From Polymorphum gilvum SL003B-26A1 (lineage in GTDB: Bacteria > Pseudomonadota > Alphaproteobacteria > Rhizobiales > Stappiaceae), in assembly GCF_000192745.1 (NCBI RefSeq), contig NC_015259.1:2433001-2497000 (forward strand): a DNA stretch of 64,000 nucleotides, read 5' to 3'. The notes beneath the pieces were generated by a model. That model was not told the DNA's origin and made no database searches. It worked only from the letters and a program-made list of their open reading frames with translations. Shown here in pieces: positions 20,143 to 34,012 of the stretch (positions are counted from its first letter, which is position 1; every line of letters begins with the position of its first letter). Made by a program: the position numbers and the translations under genes.

Positions 20143-21457
20143 TCAGACGAGCATCGCCATCGGGTTCTCGATGTAGCGCTTGAAGGCGCCGATCAGTTCC
20201 GCGCCGAGCGCGCCGTCGACGGCCCGGTGGTCGGTCGACAGCGTCACCGTCATGACGGTCGCGATCGCCAGCGCGTCGTTCTTGACCACCGGCCGGCGCT
20301 CGCCCGAACCGACGGCCAGAATGGTCGCGTGCGGCGGGTTGACCACGGCGGCGAAGTCCTTGACGCCCATCATGCCCATGTTGGAAACCGCGGTCGTGCC
20401 GCCCTGGTATTCCTCGGGCTTGAGCTTGCGGTCCTTGGCCCGCTTGCCGAGATCCTTCATTTCGTTGGAAATGACCGAAAGCGGTTTCTGCTCGGCCTGG
20501 CGGATGATCGGCGTGATCAGGCCGCCGGGGATCGCCACCGCGACGCCGACGTCCGAATGCTTGTGTCTGACCATCGCCTGCTCGGTCCAGGACACGTTGG
20601 CGTCCGGCACGTCGCGCAGTGCCAGGGCCAGCGCCTTGATCACCATGTCGTTGACCGACAGCTTGTAGGCCGGCTGGTCGCCCTTCTTGGGCGCCGCGTC
20701 ATTGATCTGGGTCCGCAGGGCGAGCAGCGCGTCGAGTTCGCAGTCGACCGACACGTAGAAATGCGGGATGGTCTGCTTGGACTCGGTGAGCCGCCTGGCG
20801 ATCGTCTTCCTCATGCCGTCGTGCGGCACTAGCTCGTAGGAGCCTTCCTCGTAGAGCTTGAGCACTTGCTCGTCGGACGCCCCGGCGGCGAGCGCGGGCG
20901 CGGCCTTGGGCGCCGGGGCGTCGGCGGGGGTAGCCTTGCCGGTGCCGGCCTTTAGCGCCGTCTCGATGTCGCGCTGCACGACGCGCCCGTGCGGGCCGGT
21001 GCCGGCGAGCGCCTTGAGGTCGAGATTGTTCTGCGCCGCCAGCCGGCGCGCCAGCGGCGAGGCGAACACGCGCGCGCCGTCGGCCGCCCTGGGCGCCGGC
21101 GTCGGAGCGGGTGCCGTCGCCGGCGCGGCGGTCGAGCCGGCTGCCGCTGCCTCGCCGGACTGGGGGGCAGGCCGGGGCGCCGGTGCAGCGCCAGATCGCG
21201 GCCCCCGCGTCCTCGCCCTCGCCGGCGAGCACCGCGATCGGTGCGTTGACCTTGACGCCGGCCGTGCCGGCCGGCACCAGGATCCTGGCGACCGTGCCCT
21301 CGTCGACGGCTTCCACTTCCATGGTCGCCTTGTCGGTCTCGATCTCGGCGATCACGTCGCCGGCTGACACCGTGTCGCCTTCCTTGACCAGCCACTTGGC
21401 CAGGGTCCCCTCCTCCATGGTCGGGGACAGCGCCGGCATGGTGATTTCAATCGGCAT
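20143..21457 (-). CDS. pdhC: Pyruvate dehydrogenase E2 (dihydrolipoamide acetyltransferase), with apparent one-base frameshift
   Basis: E2 core of the pyruvate dehydrogenase complex, here split over two frames. From ATG 21457 the first frame encodes a lipoyl domain (lipoyl lysine K43 in [17 protein letters not shown]) and then turns to nonsense after EGEDAGAA. The second frame continues with an Ala/Pro linker, the peripheral subunit-binding domain ([20 protein letters not shown]), and the catalytic domain ending with the [14 protein letters not shown] motif (His and Asp). The switch falls at a run of five G (C5 on the plus strand, 21202-21206); with four G one 437-aa protein results. Since an E2 should be needed for growth, a sequencing or assembly error is likely; a real mutation or slippage is possible. 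Confidence 0.85.
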
Positions 21458-21473
21458 CTCAGCCTCCCTCGCC

Positions 21474-22850
<1,377 letters not shown>

Positions 22851-22864
22851 GGTATCCCCCGGCC

Positions 22865-23917
22865 TCAGAGCAGAATGTCGGTGTAGAGTTCGGACGGATC
22901 CGGCTCCGGATCGGTCTGCGCGAACTCCGCCGCCTCGGCGACCAGTGCGCGCACGTCCTTGTCGATCGCCTTCAGATCGTCTTCGCTCGCCCAGTCGTTC
23001 TCGATCAGCCGCGCCCGCACCTGCTCGATCGGATCGCGCTCGGTGCGCATCTTCTGCACCTCGTCCTTGGAGCGGTACTTCGCCGGGTCGGACATGGAAT
23101 GGCCGCGGTAGCGGTAGGTGACCATCTCCAGGATGTAGGGGCCGTTGCCCTCCCGGCACCAGGCCAGCGCCTTGTCGGACGCCGCCTTAACGGCGCGCAC
23201 GTCCATGCCGTCGACCTGCTCGCCCGGAATGCCGAAGGAGGCACCGCGCTGCGACAGGTCGGTGGTCGACGAGGCGCGCTCGACGCTCGTGCCCATGCCG
23301 TACTTGTTGTTCTCGATCACGTAGATGACCGGCAGCTTCCACAGTTGGGCCATGTTGAAGCTCTCGTAGACCTGGCCCTGGTTGGAGGCGCCGTCGCCGA
23401 AGAAGGTCATCGCGACGTTGCCGTTGCCGGTGTACTGGTTGGCGAAGGCGATGCCGGTGCCGAGCGACACCTGCGCGCCGACGATGCCGTGGCCGCCGTA
23501 GAAGTGCTTCTCCTTGGAGAACATGTGCATGGAGCCGCCCTTGCCCTTGGACAGGCCGCCCCTGCGTCCGGTCAGTTCCGCCATGACGCCCTTGGGGTCG
23601 AGATCCATGGCCAACATGTGGCCGTGGTCGCGGTAGCCGGTGATCATCTGGTCGCCGTCGGTCTTGGCCATCTGCATGCCGACGACGACGGCCTCCTGGC
23701 CGATGTAGAGATGGCAGAAGCCGCCGATCAGGCCCATGCCGTAGAGCTGGCCGGCCTTCTCCTCGAAGCGGCGGATCAGCAGCATCTCGCGATAGGCATG
23801 GAGTTCCTCGTCCCTGGAGAACTCGGCGATCGCAGGCGCGGCCGATTTGGCGGCGCCGCGGGGCCGGGGCGCTGCCTTGGAGCGCGTGCCGGCGGGTGTC
23901 TTTTTGGTAGCGGCCAT
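22865..23917 (-). CDS. pdhA: Pyruvate dehydrogenase E1 component, alpha subunit
   Basis: Thiamine diphosphate-dependent E1 alpha subunit (350 aa), converting pyruvate to hydroxyethyl-ThDP and CO2. A Lys/Ala/Pro-rich N-terminal tail (about 30 residues) precedes the catalytic domain ([19 protein letters not shown]). The ThDP motif [17 protein letters not shown] ... ENNKYGMGT is intact, and the phosphorylation-loop-like region [15 protein letters not shown] is present. First gene of pdhA-pdhB-pdhC-lpd. An AT-rich region of about 175 bp upstream separates it from ftsB and probably holds the promoter. Confidence 0.95.
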   Translation of the reverse strand: MAATKKTPAGTRSKAAPRPRGAAKSAAPAIAEFSRDEELHAYREMLLIRRFEEKAGQLYGMGLIGGFCHLYIGQEAVVVGMQMAKTDGDQMITGYRDHGHMLAMDLDPKGVMAELTGRRGGLSKGKGGSMHMFSKEKHFYGGHGIVGAQVSLGTGIAFANQYTGNGNVAMTFFGDGASNQGQVYESFNMAQLWKLPVIYVIENNKYGMGTSVERASSTTDLSQRGASFGIPGEQVDGMDVRAVKAASDKALAWCREGNGPYILEMVTYRYRGHSMSDPAKYRSKDEVQKMRTERDPIEQVRARLIENDWASEDDLKAIDKDVRALVAEAAEFAQTDPEPDPSELYTDILL

Positions 23918-24006
23918 GTCCCTCGTCTCAGCGTGGCGTTTCCCCTAGGAAAGCAAGCGGAGAGTAACCTGCCGACATTGTCAATCCAAGAGGCGGAACG
24001 ACGGCT

Positions 24007-24035
24007 CCATATTTGATGCAAATTATTGTTTTCAA
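24007..24035 (-). promoter_or_regulatory. Candidate sigma-70-type promoter of the pdhA operon
   Basis: In the AT-rich gap between ftsB and pdhA the minus strand reads TTGAAA, 17 bases, then ATATGG (a poor -10). It lies about 90 bp before the pdhA start. The -35 is good but the -10 match is weak, so this is only a candidate. Confidence 0.3.
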
Positions 24036-24094
24036 AAGAATTTATCTTAGTTAACTGGATATCGGTTTATCCTGCCTTGTTAGCTGTTTTTAAG

Positions 24095-24430
24095 TTATCG
24101 TCCGTGCCCATATCCGGGCCGCAAGATGGCCACCTCGTCGGCATGGACGAGGTTCAGGTTGAGCCGTGCGCGCTCGTCGATCATGTCGGGATCGAGGCTT
24201 TCCGGCCGCAGCAGACTGACGCGGGCAAAGAGTTCTTCGCGCTCGGTGACGACGACGGCCAGTTCCGCTTCCAGGTCGCGCACCTGGTGCTCGATGCGGG
24301 CGCGCCCGACCAGGCCGAACTCGCCGTTGAGGGCATGGAAGCCGAAATAGCCGAGTACCGCTAGGGCGGCGAAGGGAATGACGAGGCGGCGGAGGACGGA
24401 CTTCTTGCGCTGGCGGGTGGTGGCGGGCAC
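24095..24430 (-). CDS. ftsB: Septum formation initiator / FtsB-like cell-division protein
   Basis: 111-aa bitopic membrane protein of the FtsB/DivIC family, part of the FtsQ-FtsL-FtsB complex at the division septum. A basic cytoplasmic start (MPATTRQRKKSVLRR), one transmembrane helix (LVIPFAALAVLGYFGFHAL, about residues 16-34), then a periplasmic coiled coil (RIEHQVRDLEAELAVVVTERE) and the family-typical end SLDPDMIDERARLNLNLV. Its position directly upstream of pdhA is widely conserved in alphaproteobacteria. Confidence 0.88.
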   Translation of the reverse strand: MPATTRQRKKSVLRRLVIPFAALAVLGYFGFHALNGEFGLVGRARIEHQVRDLEAELAVVVTEREELFARVSLLRPESLDPDMIDERARLNLNLVHADEVAILRPGYGHGR

Positions 24431-24618
24431 GGCCGGGACCTACACGAAACGAGGGGTCTCACTGGCGCATAGTGTGCCGAGTCACCCTTAACAGAGCGTT
24501 TCGCAGCCGCGTTATTGCCGGGCGGCTTCGACGCGCGGCGGCGTCCGGGGCGTCTGTGGAACAGGCCGGCGGCGTGCACGGCACGGTCCGACAACCCCTT
24601 GTAAAATGAACTTTTTCG

Positions 24619-28119
<3,501 letters not shown>

Positions 28120-28170
28120 GGCGGTTTTCTTCCTTTGGTCCGGTGCGGGACGGGCGGCGCCCGGTCCGTC

Positions 28171-28473
28171 TCAGAAGGGCTTGTCGGCGTGGAAGGCGAG
28201 GATGCGCCGGTAGAGGGGACGGTCTCGTTCCGCTGGCACGGGCGTGCGGCCGGTCATCCAGGAGAACAGGTCCTGGTCGTTGATGTCGAGCAGGTCCTCC
28301 AACTCGTCCAGTTCCGCGGTAGTCAGCGTCTCGATCTGCGCCTGGGCAAATCCGCCGAGCAGCAGGTCCATCTCCTTCATGCCGCGGTGCCAGCAGCGGA
28401 ACAGGATCCGTTTCCTGCGCACCGCGTCGGCGGCGAGGGGATCGTGCGTGCCCTGCCCTTCCTCTGCCTTCAT
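28171..28473 (-). CDS. sdhE: FAD assembly factor SdhE (succinate dehydrogenase assembly factor 2)
   Basis: 100-aa SdhE/Sdh5 family protein that assists covalent flavinylation of succinate dehydrogenase SdhA. The family signature RGMKEMD (R30-G31...E34) is intact in RCWHRGMKEMDLLLGGFA, followed by the Asp/Glu-rich LDELEDLLDINDQDLFSWMTG. Adjacent to mfd and divergent from recG, an arrangement seen in many alphaproteobacteria. The ATG at 28473 is preceded by GGAAAGACGGAACG, a moderate ribosome-binding site. Confidence 0.92.
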   Translation of the reverse strand: MKAEEGQGTHDPLAADAVRRKRILFRCWHRGMKEMDLLLGGFAQAQIETLTTAELDELEDLLDINDQDLFSWMTGRTPVPAERDRPLYRRILAFHADKPF

Positions 28474-28673
28474 CGTTCCGTCTTTCCGCTTGCTGGAACC
28501 CCACGCCGCCCCCGCGCCGCCCTCAGGGCGGCTGGACCGGCTGGCCGTTCGTCCGCGTGTCGTCCCGCGCTATATAGACCCGCCGGCCGCGTCTGTCAGC
28601 GGGTCGGTGCCCGCCATTGCATCCGCCCGCGCTGGCGTGCCAAAACCGGCGGCACGTTCACAGGTGGAAGTCC

Positions 28674-30776
28674 ATGCGCCCGTCGGTTCTCGATCCGCTC
28701 TTCGCTCCCGTGTCCGTCCTGCCGGGCGTCGGACCGAAGATCGCCAGGCTGTTCGCCACGCTGCTCGCCGATACACCGGGCCGGGAGCCGACGGTCGCCG
28801 ACCTCCTGTTCCACCTGCCGCATTCGGTCATCGACCGGCGCAAGCGGCCCGGTGTCGCGCGCTGCGAGAACGGCGACGTCGTCACCCTCGACCTGGTCGT
28901 CGAGCGCCACCTGCCGTCGCCGCGCCACGGCAAGGCACCCTACCGCGTGCTGGCGTCGGATGCGACCGGCACCATCGCGCTGGTGTTCTTCCATCCTCGC
29001 CGCGACTGGCTCGAGACGGTGCTGCCCGAGGGCGCGCGTCGGATCGTCTCCGGCAAGGTCGAATGGTTCTCCGAGCGGCCCCAGATGGTCCACCCGGACT
29101 ACATCCTGACGGCCGAGGAAGCCGAGGCGATGCGCGCCGTCGAGCCTGTCTATCCGATGACCGCCGGGCTGGCGCCGAAGACGCTGCAGAAGGCCGTGCT
29201 CGGGGCGCTGGAGCGCCTGCCGCTGCTGCCCGAATGGCTTGATCCCGCCTTCAAGGCGCGCCAAGGCTGGCCGGATTTCGACCAGGCGCTGCGCTTCGCG
29301 CACCGTCCGCGCGAGGCGAACGACCTTGTCCCGACGGGCGCCACCCTGCGCCGGCTGGCCTATGACGAATACCTCGCCAACCAGCTGGCGCTCGCGCTGG
29401 TACGCGCCAACATGCGCCAGCTCGGCGGCGAGGCGCGGCGCCCCGACGGCCGGCTGACGGCGAGGATCCTCGCCGCCCTGCCCTATGCGCTGACCGCCGG
29501 ACAGCAGCAGGCCGTGCGCGAGATCGAGGCCGATCTGAGGAGCCCGCACCGCATGCTGCGCCTGCTGCAGGGCGACGTCGGCGCGGGCAAGACCGTGGTC
29601 GCCCTGCTCGCCATGGCCGCGGTGATCGAAACGGGCGCCCAGGCCGTGCTGATGGCGCCGACCGAGATCCTCGCCCGCCAGCATTTCGCCTCGATGGAAC
29701 CGCTCTGCCGCGCCGCCGGCATCCGCATCGCGGTGCTGACCGGCCGCGACAGCGCGAAGACGCGCCGGGACACCCAGGATGCCCTGCAGTCCGGCACAAT
29801 CGACCTGGTCGTCGGCACCCATGCGCTGTTCCAGGGCAGCGTCGCCTTCCGCAATCTCGGCATCGCCGTGGTCGACGAGCAGCACCGCTTCGGCGTCCAC
29901 CAGCGCCTCGCCCTGTCCGCCAAGGGCCGCGGCGTCGATGTCCTCGTGATGACCGCCACGCCGATCCCGCGCACCCTGGTGCTGACCTGCTTCGGCGACA
30001 TGGACGTCTCGCGCCTGACCGAGAAACCGGCCGGCCGCAAGCCGGTCACCACGGTATCCGTCTCGCTTGACCGCATGGGCGAGATGGTCGCGCGCATCAA
30101 GGCTGCCGTCGCCGAGGGCCAGAAGGTCTACTGGGTCTGCCCGCTGGTCGAGGAATCGGAAAAGACCGACCTCGCCGCCGTCGAGGACCGGCACCGGCAC
30201 CTGTCGCAGGAACTGAAGGTGCCCGTCGCGCTCGTGCACGGCCGCATGAGCGGCGAGGAAAAGGACGCGGCGATGACCGCCTTCAAGGACGGTGCCGCCC
30301 GCGTCCTGGTCGCCACCACGGTGATTGAGGTCGGCGTCGACGTGCCGGACGCGACGATCATCGTCATAGAGCACGCGGAACGTTTCGGCCTCGCCCAGTT
30401 ACACCAGCTTCGCGGCCGGGTCGGGCGCGGCGACCGGCCGTCGTCCTGCGTCCTGCTGTACAAGGGACCGCTCGGCGAAACCGCCGCCGCGCGGCTGTCG
30501 GTGATGCGCGAGACCAACGACGGGTTCCTGATCGCCGAGGAGGACCTGCGCCTGCGCGGCGAGGGCGAGATCCTCGGCACGCGCCAGTCCGGCACGCCCG
30601 GCTTCCGCCTCGCGCGGCTTGAGGCCCACGGCGACCTGATGGAGATCGCCCGCGACGACGCCCGGCTGGTGCTGGAGACCGACCCCGACCTCAAGGGACC
30701 GCGCGGCGCGGCCCTGCGCTGCCTGCTCTATCTCTTCTCCCGCGACGAGGCGATCCGGCTGCTGCGGGCGGGCTGA
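28674..30776 (+). CDS. recG: ATP-dependent DNA helicase RecG
   Basis: 700-aa helicase that remodels stalled replication forks and Holliday junctions. The N-terminal wedge/OB-fold domain starts at SVLPGVGPKIARLFATLLAD; the helicase core has Walker A LLQGDVGAGKTVVALLAM, DEQHRFG box II, MTATPIPRTLVLTCFGDMDV, and QLRGRVGRGDRPSSCVLLY. The C-terminal region includes EEDLRLRGEGEILGTRQSG, the RecG-specific TRG-like motif. ATG 28674 follows GGTGGAAGTCC; the ORF is open upstream, but the first 19 residues are unconserved. Convergent with the DUF502 gene, with 25 bp between stops. Confidence 0.96.
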   Translation: MRPSVLDPLFAPVSVLPGVGPKIARLFATLLADTPGREPTVADLLFHLPHSVIDRRKRPGVARCENGDVVTLDLVVERHLPSPRHGKAPYRVLASDATGTIALVFFHPRRDWLETVLPEGARRIVSGKVEWFSERPQMVHPDYILTAEEAEAMRAVEPVYPMTAGLAPKTLQKAVLGALERLPLLPEWLDPAFKARQGWPDFDQALRFAHRPREANDLVPTGATLRRLAYDEYLANQLALALVRANMRQLGGEARRPDGRLTARILAALPYALTAGQQQAVREIEADLRSPHRMLRLLQGDVGAGKTVVALLAMAAVIETGAQAVLMAPTEILARQHFASMEPLCRAAGIRIAVLTGRDSAKTRRDTQDALQSGTIDLVVGTHALFQGSVAFRNLGIAVVDEQHRFGVHQRLALSAKGRGVDVLVMTATPIPRTLVLTCFGDMDVSRLTEKPAGRKPVTTVSVSLDRMGEMVARIKAAVAEGQKVYWVCPLVEESEKTDLAAVEDRHRHLSQELKVPVALVHGRMSGEEKDAAMTAFKDGAARVLVATTVIEVGVDVPDATIIVIEHAERFGLAQLHQLRGRVGRGDRPSSCVLLYKGPLGETAAARLSVMRETNDGFLIAEEDLRLRGEGEILGTRQSGTPGFRLARLEAHGDLMEIARDDARLVLETDPDLKGPRGAALRCLLYLFSRDEAIRLLRAG

Positions 30777-30801
30777 CGGTTCGGTCTCGAAACGGGCGGC
30801 C

Positions 30802-31548
30802 TCAGGCGTCGCCGGCGAGCCGGGCCGCTCTGGCGCGCCTGTCCGCCGCGATCGCGTCCTGAACCGCCTTGGGATAGTCCGGACTGACGAGGCCGGCCGA
30901 GATCACCAGCTTGGCCGCATCCTCCACCGACATCGCGAGTTCGATGACGTCGCTCTTCGGCACGTAGAGCAGGAAGCCCGAGGTCGGGTTCGGCGTCGTC
31001 GGCAGGAACACGGCGATGGTCTCGGCGAAGTCGGACAGCCGGTCGGCGACTTCGCCCTTGGGCGAGGTCGAGACGAACACGATCGCCCACATGCCCCTGC
31101 GCGGATATTCGATGATCGCCGCCTTCTTGAAGCTGCTGCCCCGTTCGTCGAGCACGGTCTGGAAGATCTGCTTCAGGCCGTTGTAGAGGTTGCGCACCAG
31201 CGGCATCCGCCCGACAAGGAATTCGCCGTAGGAGATCAGTGTCCGGCCGGCGATGTTGGCGGCCAGGAAGCCGAGCACCGACAGCACGATGAAGGCGACG
31301 ATCAGGCCGAAGCCGGGCACCGGGAACGGCAGGTAGGTGTCCGGATTGTAGCCCTTGGGCACGAACGGTTTCACCCAGCCGTCCACCCACTGGATGAACG
31401 ACCAGGTCAGCCACAGGGTGATGCCGATCGGGCCGGCGATCACAAGGCCTGTTAGGAAATAATTCCTTAACCGTGTCATGAATCCGATTCGGTGCGGCTT
31501 CACCCTGATGGGGTCTTCGGACGGTTGCGGATCGGCAGCGCCAGTCAT
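30802..31548 (-). CDS. DUF502 family inner-membrane protein
   Basis: 248-aa protein of the DUF502 family, function unknown. After a Pro/Asp-containing cytoplasmic start there are two transmembrane helices, about residues 31-53 (FLTGLVIAGPIGITLWLTW) and 79-100 (GFGLIVAFIVLSVLGFLAAN), with the family hallmark MPLVRNLYNGLKQIFQTVL and FVSTSPKG soon after. The ATG at 31548 is chosen over an earlier in-frame start because conserved family sequence starts around VKPHRIGF. Convergent with recG and divergent from the DUF454 gene. Confidence 0.82.
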   Translation of the reverse strand: MTGAADPQPSEDPIRVKPHRIGFMTRLRNYFLTGLVIAGPIGITLWLTWSFIQWVDGWVKPFVPKGYNPDTYLPFPVPGFGLIVAFIVLSVLGFLAANIAGRTLISYGEFLVGRMPLVRNLYNGLKQIFQTVLDERGSSFKKAAIIEYPRRGMWAIVFVSTSPKGEVADRLSDFAETIAVFLPTTPNPTSGFLLYVPKSDVIELAMSVEDAAKLVISAGLVSPDYPKAVQDAIAADRRARAARLAGDA

Positions 31549-31693
31549 GTTGCTTGTCCCGGACCAGACGAAACAGCGTCGCAAACTCTTGCGTCGTTCC
31601 TAAATAAGGGGCATTGCACAAAAACGGTATCCGTCACTCCGGAATATTTTTCGGCGGCCGGAACGACAGGACCGCAAGCAGGAGGCTCTCTGG

Positions 31694-32059
31694 GTGCGGC
31701 GGACCGCCTACAGGCTGGCAGGATTCGGATGCGTCGGACTGGGCATCGTCGGCGCTTTCCTGCCGCTGCTGCCGACGACGATCTTCTTCATCCTGGCCGC
31801 AGGCTTCTTCGCCCGCTCGTCGCCGGAACTGGAGGCGCGCATTCTCGACCATCCGCAGTTCGGCCCGCCGGTGCGGGCCTGGCGTGAGCATGGCGTCATT
31901 CCGCCGCGCGCCAAGGCCTTCGCGATCCTCGGCATGACCATGGGCTATGCCATCTTTCTGGTCGGTTCCGGCGCCGGCCCGCTCCTTGCCGCTGCGGTCG
32001 CCGTGTTCATGCTCGCCAGCGCCGCCTATGTGCTCAGCCGCCCCTCGCGGCCCGGCTGA
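31694..32059 (+). CDS. DUF454 (YbaN) family inner-membrane protein
   Basis: 121-aa small membrane protein of the DUF454/YbaN family, no assigned biochemical role. Hydrophobic helices at about 8-40 (LGIVGAFLPLLPTTIFFILAAGFFARS, the family signature) and 74-115. The GTG start is supported by a near-perfect Shine-Dalgarno AGGAGG at 31679-31684, nine bases upstream. It ends 20 bp before the convergent glmS stop. Confidence 0.82.
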   Translation: MRRTAYRLAGFGCVGLGIVGAFLPLLPTTIFFILAAGFFARSSPELEARILDHPQFGPPVRAWREHGVIPPRAKAFAILGMTMGYAIFLVGSGAGPLLAAAVAVFMLASAAYVLSRPSRPG

Positions 32060-32079
32060 GCACGGGGCTGGGCCGCGCG

Positions 32080-33906
32080 CTACTCGACAGTCACCGACTT
32101 GGCCAGGTTGCGCGGCTGGTCGACGTCCGTGCCCATGAACACCGCCGTGTGATAGGCGATCAGCTGGATCGGAATCGCATAGACGATCGGCGACAGGATC
32201 TCCGGCATCTCCGGCAGGACGATGCGGTCCTTGTGGCCCAGGCCCGACGCCTCGCCCCCCTTGTCGTCGGTGACCAGCAGGATCCTGCCGCCCCGCGCGG
32301 CGACCTCCTGCATGTTGGAGACGGTCTTCTCGTAGATCGAATCGTGCGGCGCAATGACGATGACAGGAATATTTTCCTCGATCAGCGCGATCGGCCCGTG
32401 CTTCAGTTCTCCCGCCGCATAGCCTTCGGCGTGGATGTAGGACAGTTCCTTGAGCTTGAGCGCGCCTTCCAGCGCCAGTGGATAGTTGGTGCTGCGTCCC
32501 AGGTAGAGCAGGTCCTTGGCGCGCGCGAGGCTCGGCGCCAGGCGCTCGATCTGCGCCTCCAGCTTGAGCGCCTGCACCGCCCGCCCCGGCGCCTCGGCCA
32601 GGGCGCCGACGAGTTCCGCCTCCTGGGCGTCGCTGAGATGTCCGCGCTGGCGGCCGGCGAGGATCGCCAGCGACGCCAGCACCGCCAGCTGGCAGGTGAA
32701 GGCCTTGGTCGAGGCGACGCCGATCTCCGGCCCGGCGATGGTCGGGAACACCACGTCGGCCTCGCGCGCGATGGTCGATTCCGGCACGTTGACCACCGCG
32801 CCGATGGTCAGGCCGTGCTGCCTGCAGTAGCGCAGCGAGGCCAGCGTGTCGGCGGTTTCGCCCGACTGCGAGATGAACAGCGCCAGTTCGCCTTCCGAGA
32901 CCGGCAGTTCGCGGTAGCGGAACTCCGAGGCGATGTCGATTTCGACGGGCAGGCGCGCGTAGCGTTCGAACCAGTACTTGCCGATCAGGCCGGCGTAGAA
33001 CGCCGTGCCGCAGGCCGAAATGACCAGACGGGTCAGCTTGGAGAAGTCGATCGCGGCACCGTCCGGCAGCTTCGCCTTCTTGGCGCCGAGATCAAGGTAG
33101 CGCGACAGCGTGTGGCCGATCACCTCGGGCTGCTCGTGGATCTCCTTGGCCATGTAATGACGGTAGTTGCCCTTGTCGATCATGACTGCGCCGACGGTGG
33201 ACCTGCTTTCGGCGCGCGTCACCGGCCTGTTGTCGCGGTCGTAGACCTGCGCGCCCGTGCGCGTCACCACCACCCAGTCGCCCTCGTCGAGATAGGTGAT
33301 CCGGTCGGTGAACGGCGACAGCGCGATGGCGTCGGAGCCGAGGAACATCTCGCCGCTGCCGTGGCCGACCGCGAGCGGCGAGCCGCGGCGCGCGCCGATC
33401 AGAAGCTCGTCGTGGCCGTCGAACAGGAACACCAGCGCGAAGGCGCCGCGCAGCCGCGGCAGCACCCTGCCGACCGCCTCCTGCGGGCTGAGGCCGTCGG
33501 CGAGTTCCGCCGCCACCAGCAGCGCGGCCACCTCCGTGTCGGTCTCGGTGACGGGATGAAGTCCCCGGGCGACCGCCTCCTCGCGCAGGGCGAGGTAGTT
33601 CTCGATGATGCCGTTGTGCACCACCGCCACGCCGCCGCTGGCATGCGGATGGGCGTTGTCGACGGTCGGCGCCCCATGCGTCGCCCAGCGGGTGTGGCCG
33701 ATGCCGATGGTGCCCGCGAGCGGGCTCTTGTGCAGCAGCGCCTCAAGGTTGCGCAGCTTGCCCTCTGCGCGCCGGCGCGTCAGCACGCCGCCTTCCAGCG
33801 TCGCCACCCCGGCCGAATCGTAGCCCCGGTATTCGAGGCGCTTGAGTGCATCGACGAGGCGCGAGGCGACCTCCGACGTGCCGACGATACCGACAATCCC
33901 GCACAT
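32080..33906 (-). CDS. glmS: Glutamine-fructose-6-phosphate aminotransferase GlmS
   Basis: Converts fructose 6-phosphate and glutamine to glucosamine 6-phosphate, the first step to UDP-GlcNAc (608 aa, the usual length). The N-terminal Ntn glutaminase domain begins MCGIVGIVGTSEVA with catalytic Cys2 exposed after Met removal, and includes HTRWATHGAPT. Two SIS sugar-isomerase domains follow (ACGTAFYAGLIGKYWFE; YLGRSTNYPLALEGALKLKE), and the chain ends NLAKSVTVE as in most GlmS proteins. The start at 33906 places Cys at position 2 as required. glmU, the next enzyme needed, is 106 bp upstream on the same strand. No glmS ribozyme-like leader was recognised. Confidence 0.96.
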   Translation of the reverse strand: MCGIVGIVGTSEVASRLVDALKRLEYRGYDSAGVATLEGGVLTRRRAEGKLRNLEALLHKSPLAGTIGIGHTRWATHGAPTVDNAHPHASGGVAVVHNGIIENYLALREEAVARGLHPVTETDTEVAALLVAAELADGLSPQEAVGRVLPRLRGAFALVFLFDGHDELLIGARRGSPLAVGHGSGEMFLGSDAIALSPFTDRITYLDEGDWVVVTRTGAQVYDRDNRPVTRAESRSTVGAVMIDKGNYRHYMAKEIHEQPEVIGHTLSRYLDLGAKKAKLPDGAAIDFSKLTRLVISACGTAFYAGLIGKYWFERYARLPVEIDIASEFRYRELPVSEGELALFISQSGETADTLASLRYCRQHGLTIGAVVNVPESTIAREADVVFPTIAGPEIGVASTKAFTCQLAVLASLAILAGRQRGHLSDAQEAELVGALAEAPGRAVQALKLEAQIERLAPSLARAKDLLYLGRSTNYPLALEGALKLKELSYIHAEGYAAGELKHGPIALIEENIPVIVIAPHDSIYEKTVSNMQEVAARGGRILLVTDDKGGEASGLGHKDRIVLPEMPEILSPIVYAIPIQLIAYHTAVFMGTDVDQPRNLAKSVTVE

Positions 33907-34012
33907 GAATGATTTGCTCCGCAACGGCTGAAGGACGCCTCCGTGTAGACGAAAGCGGTTAAATCTTCGAAATCAAACCCTGTTTCAGTCCGTGACAGAG
34001 CCGGCGTGCCGT

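Noticed and set aside
33907-34012. glmS ribozyme or other leader RNA upstream of glmS
   Set aside because: The gap to glmU is only 106 bp and shows no ribozyme core or strong structure; alphaproteobacterial glmS normally lacks it.
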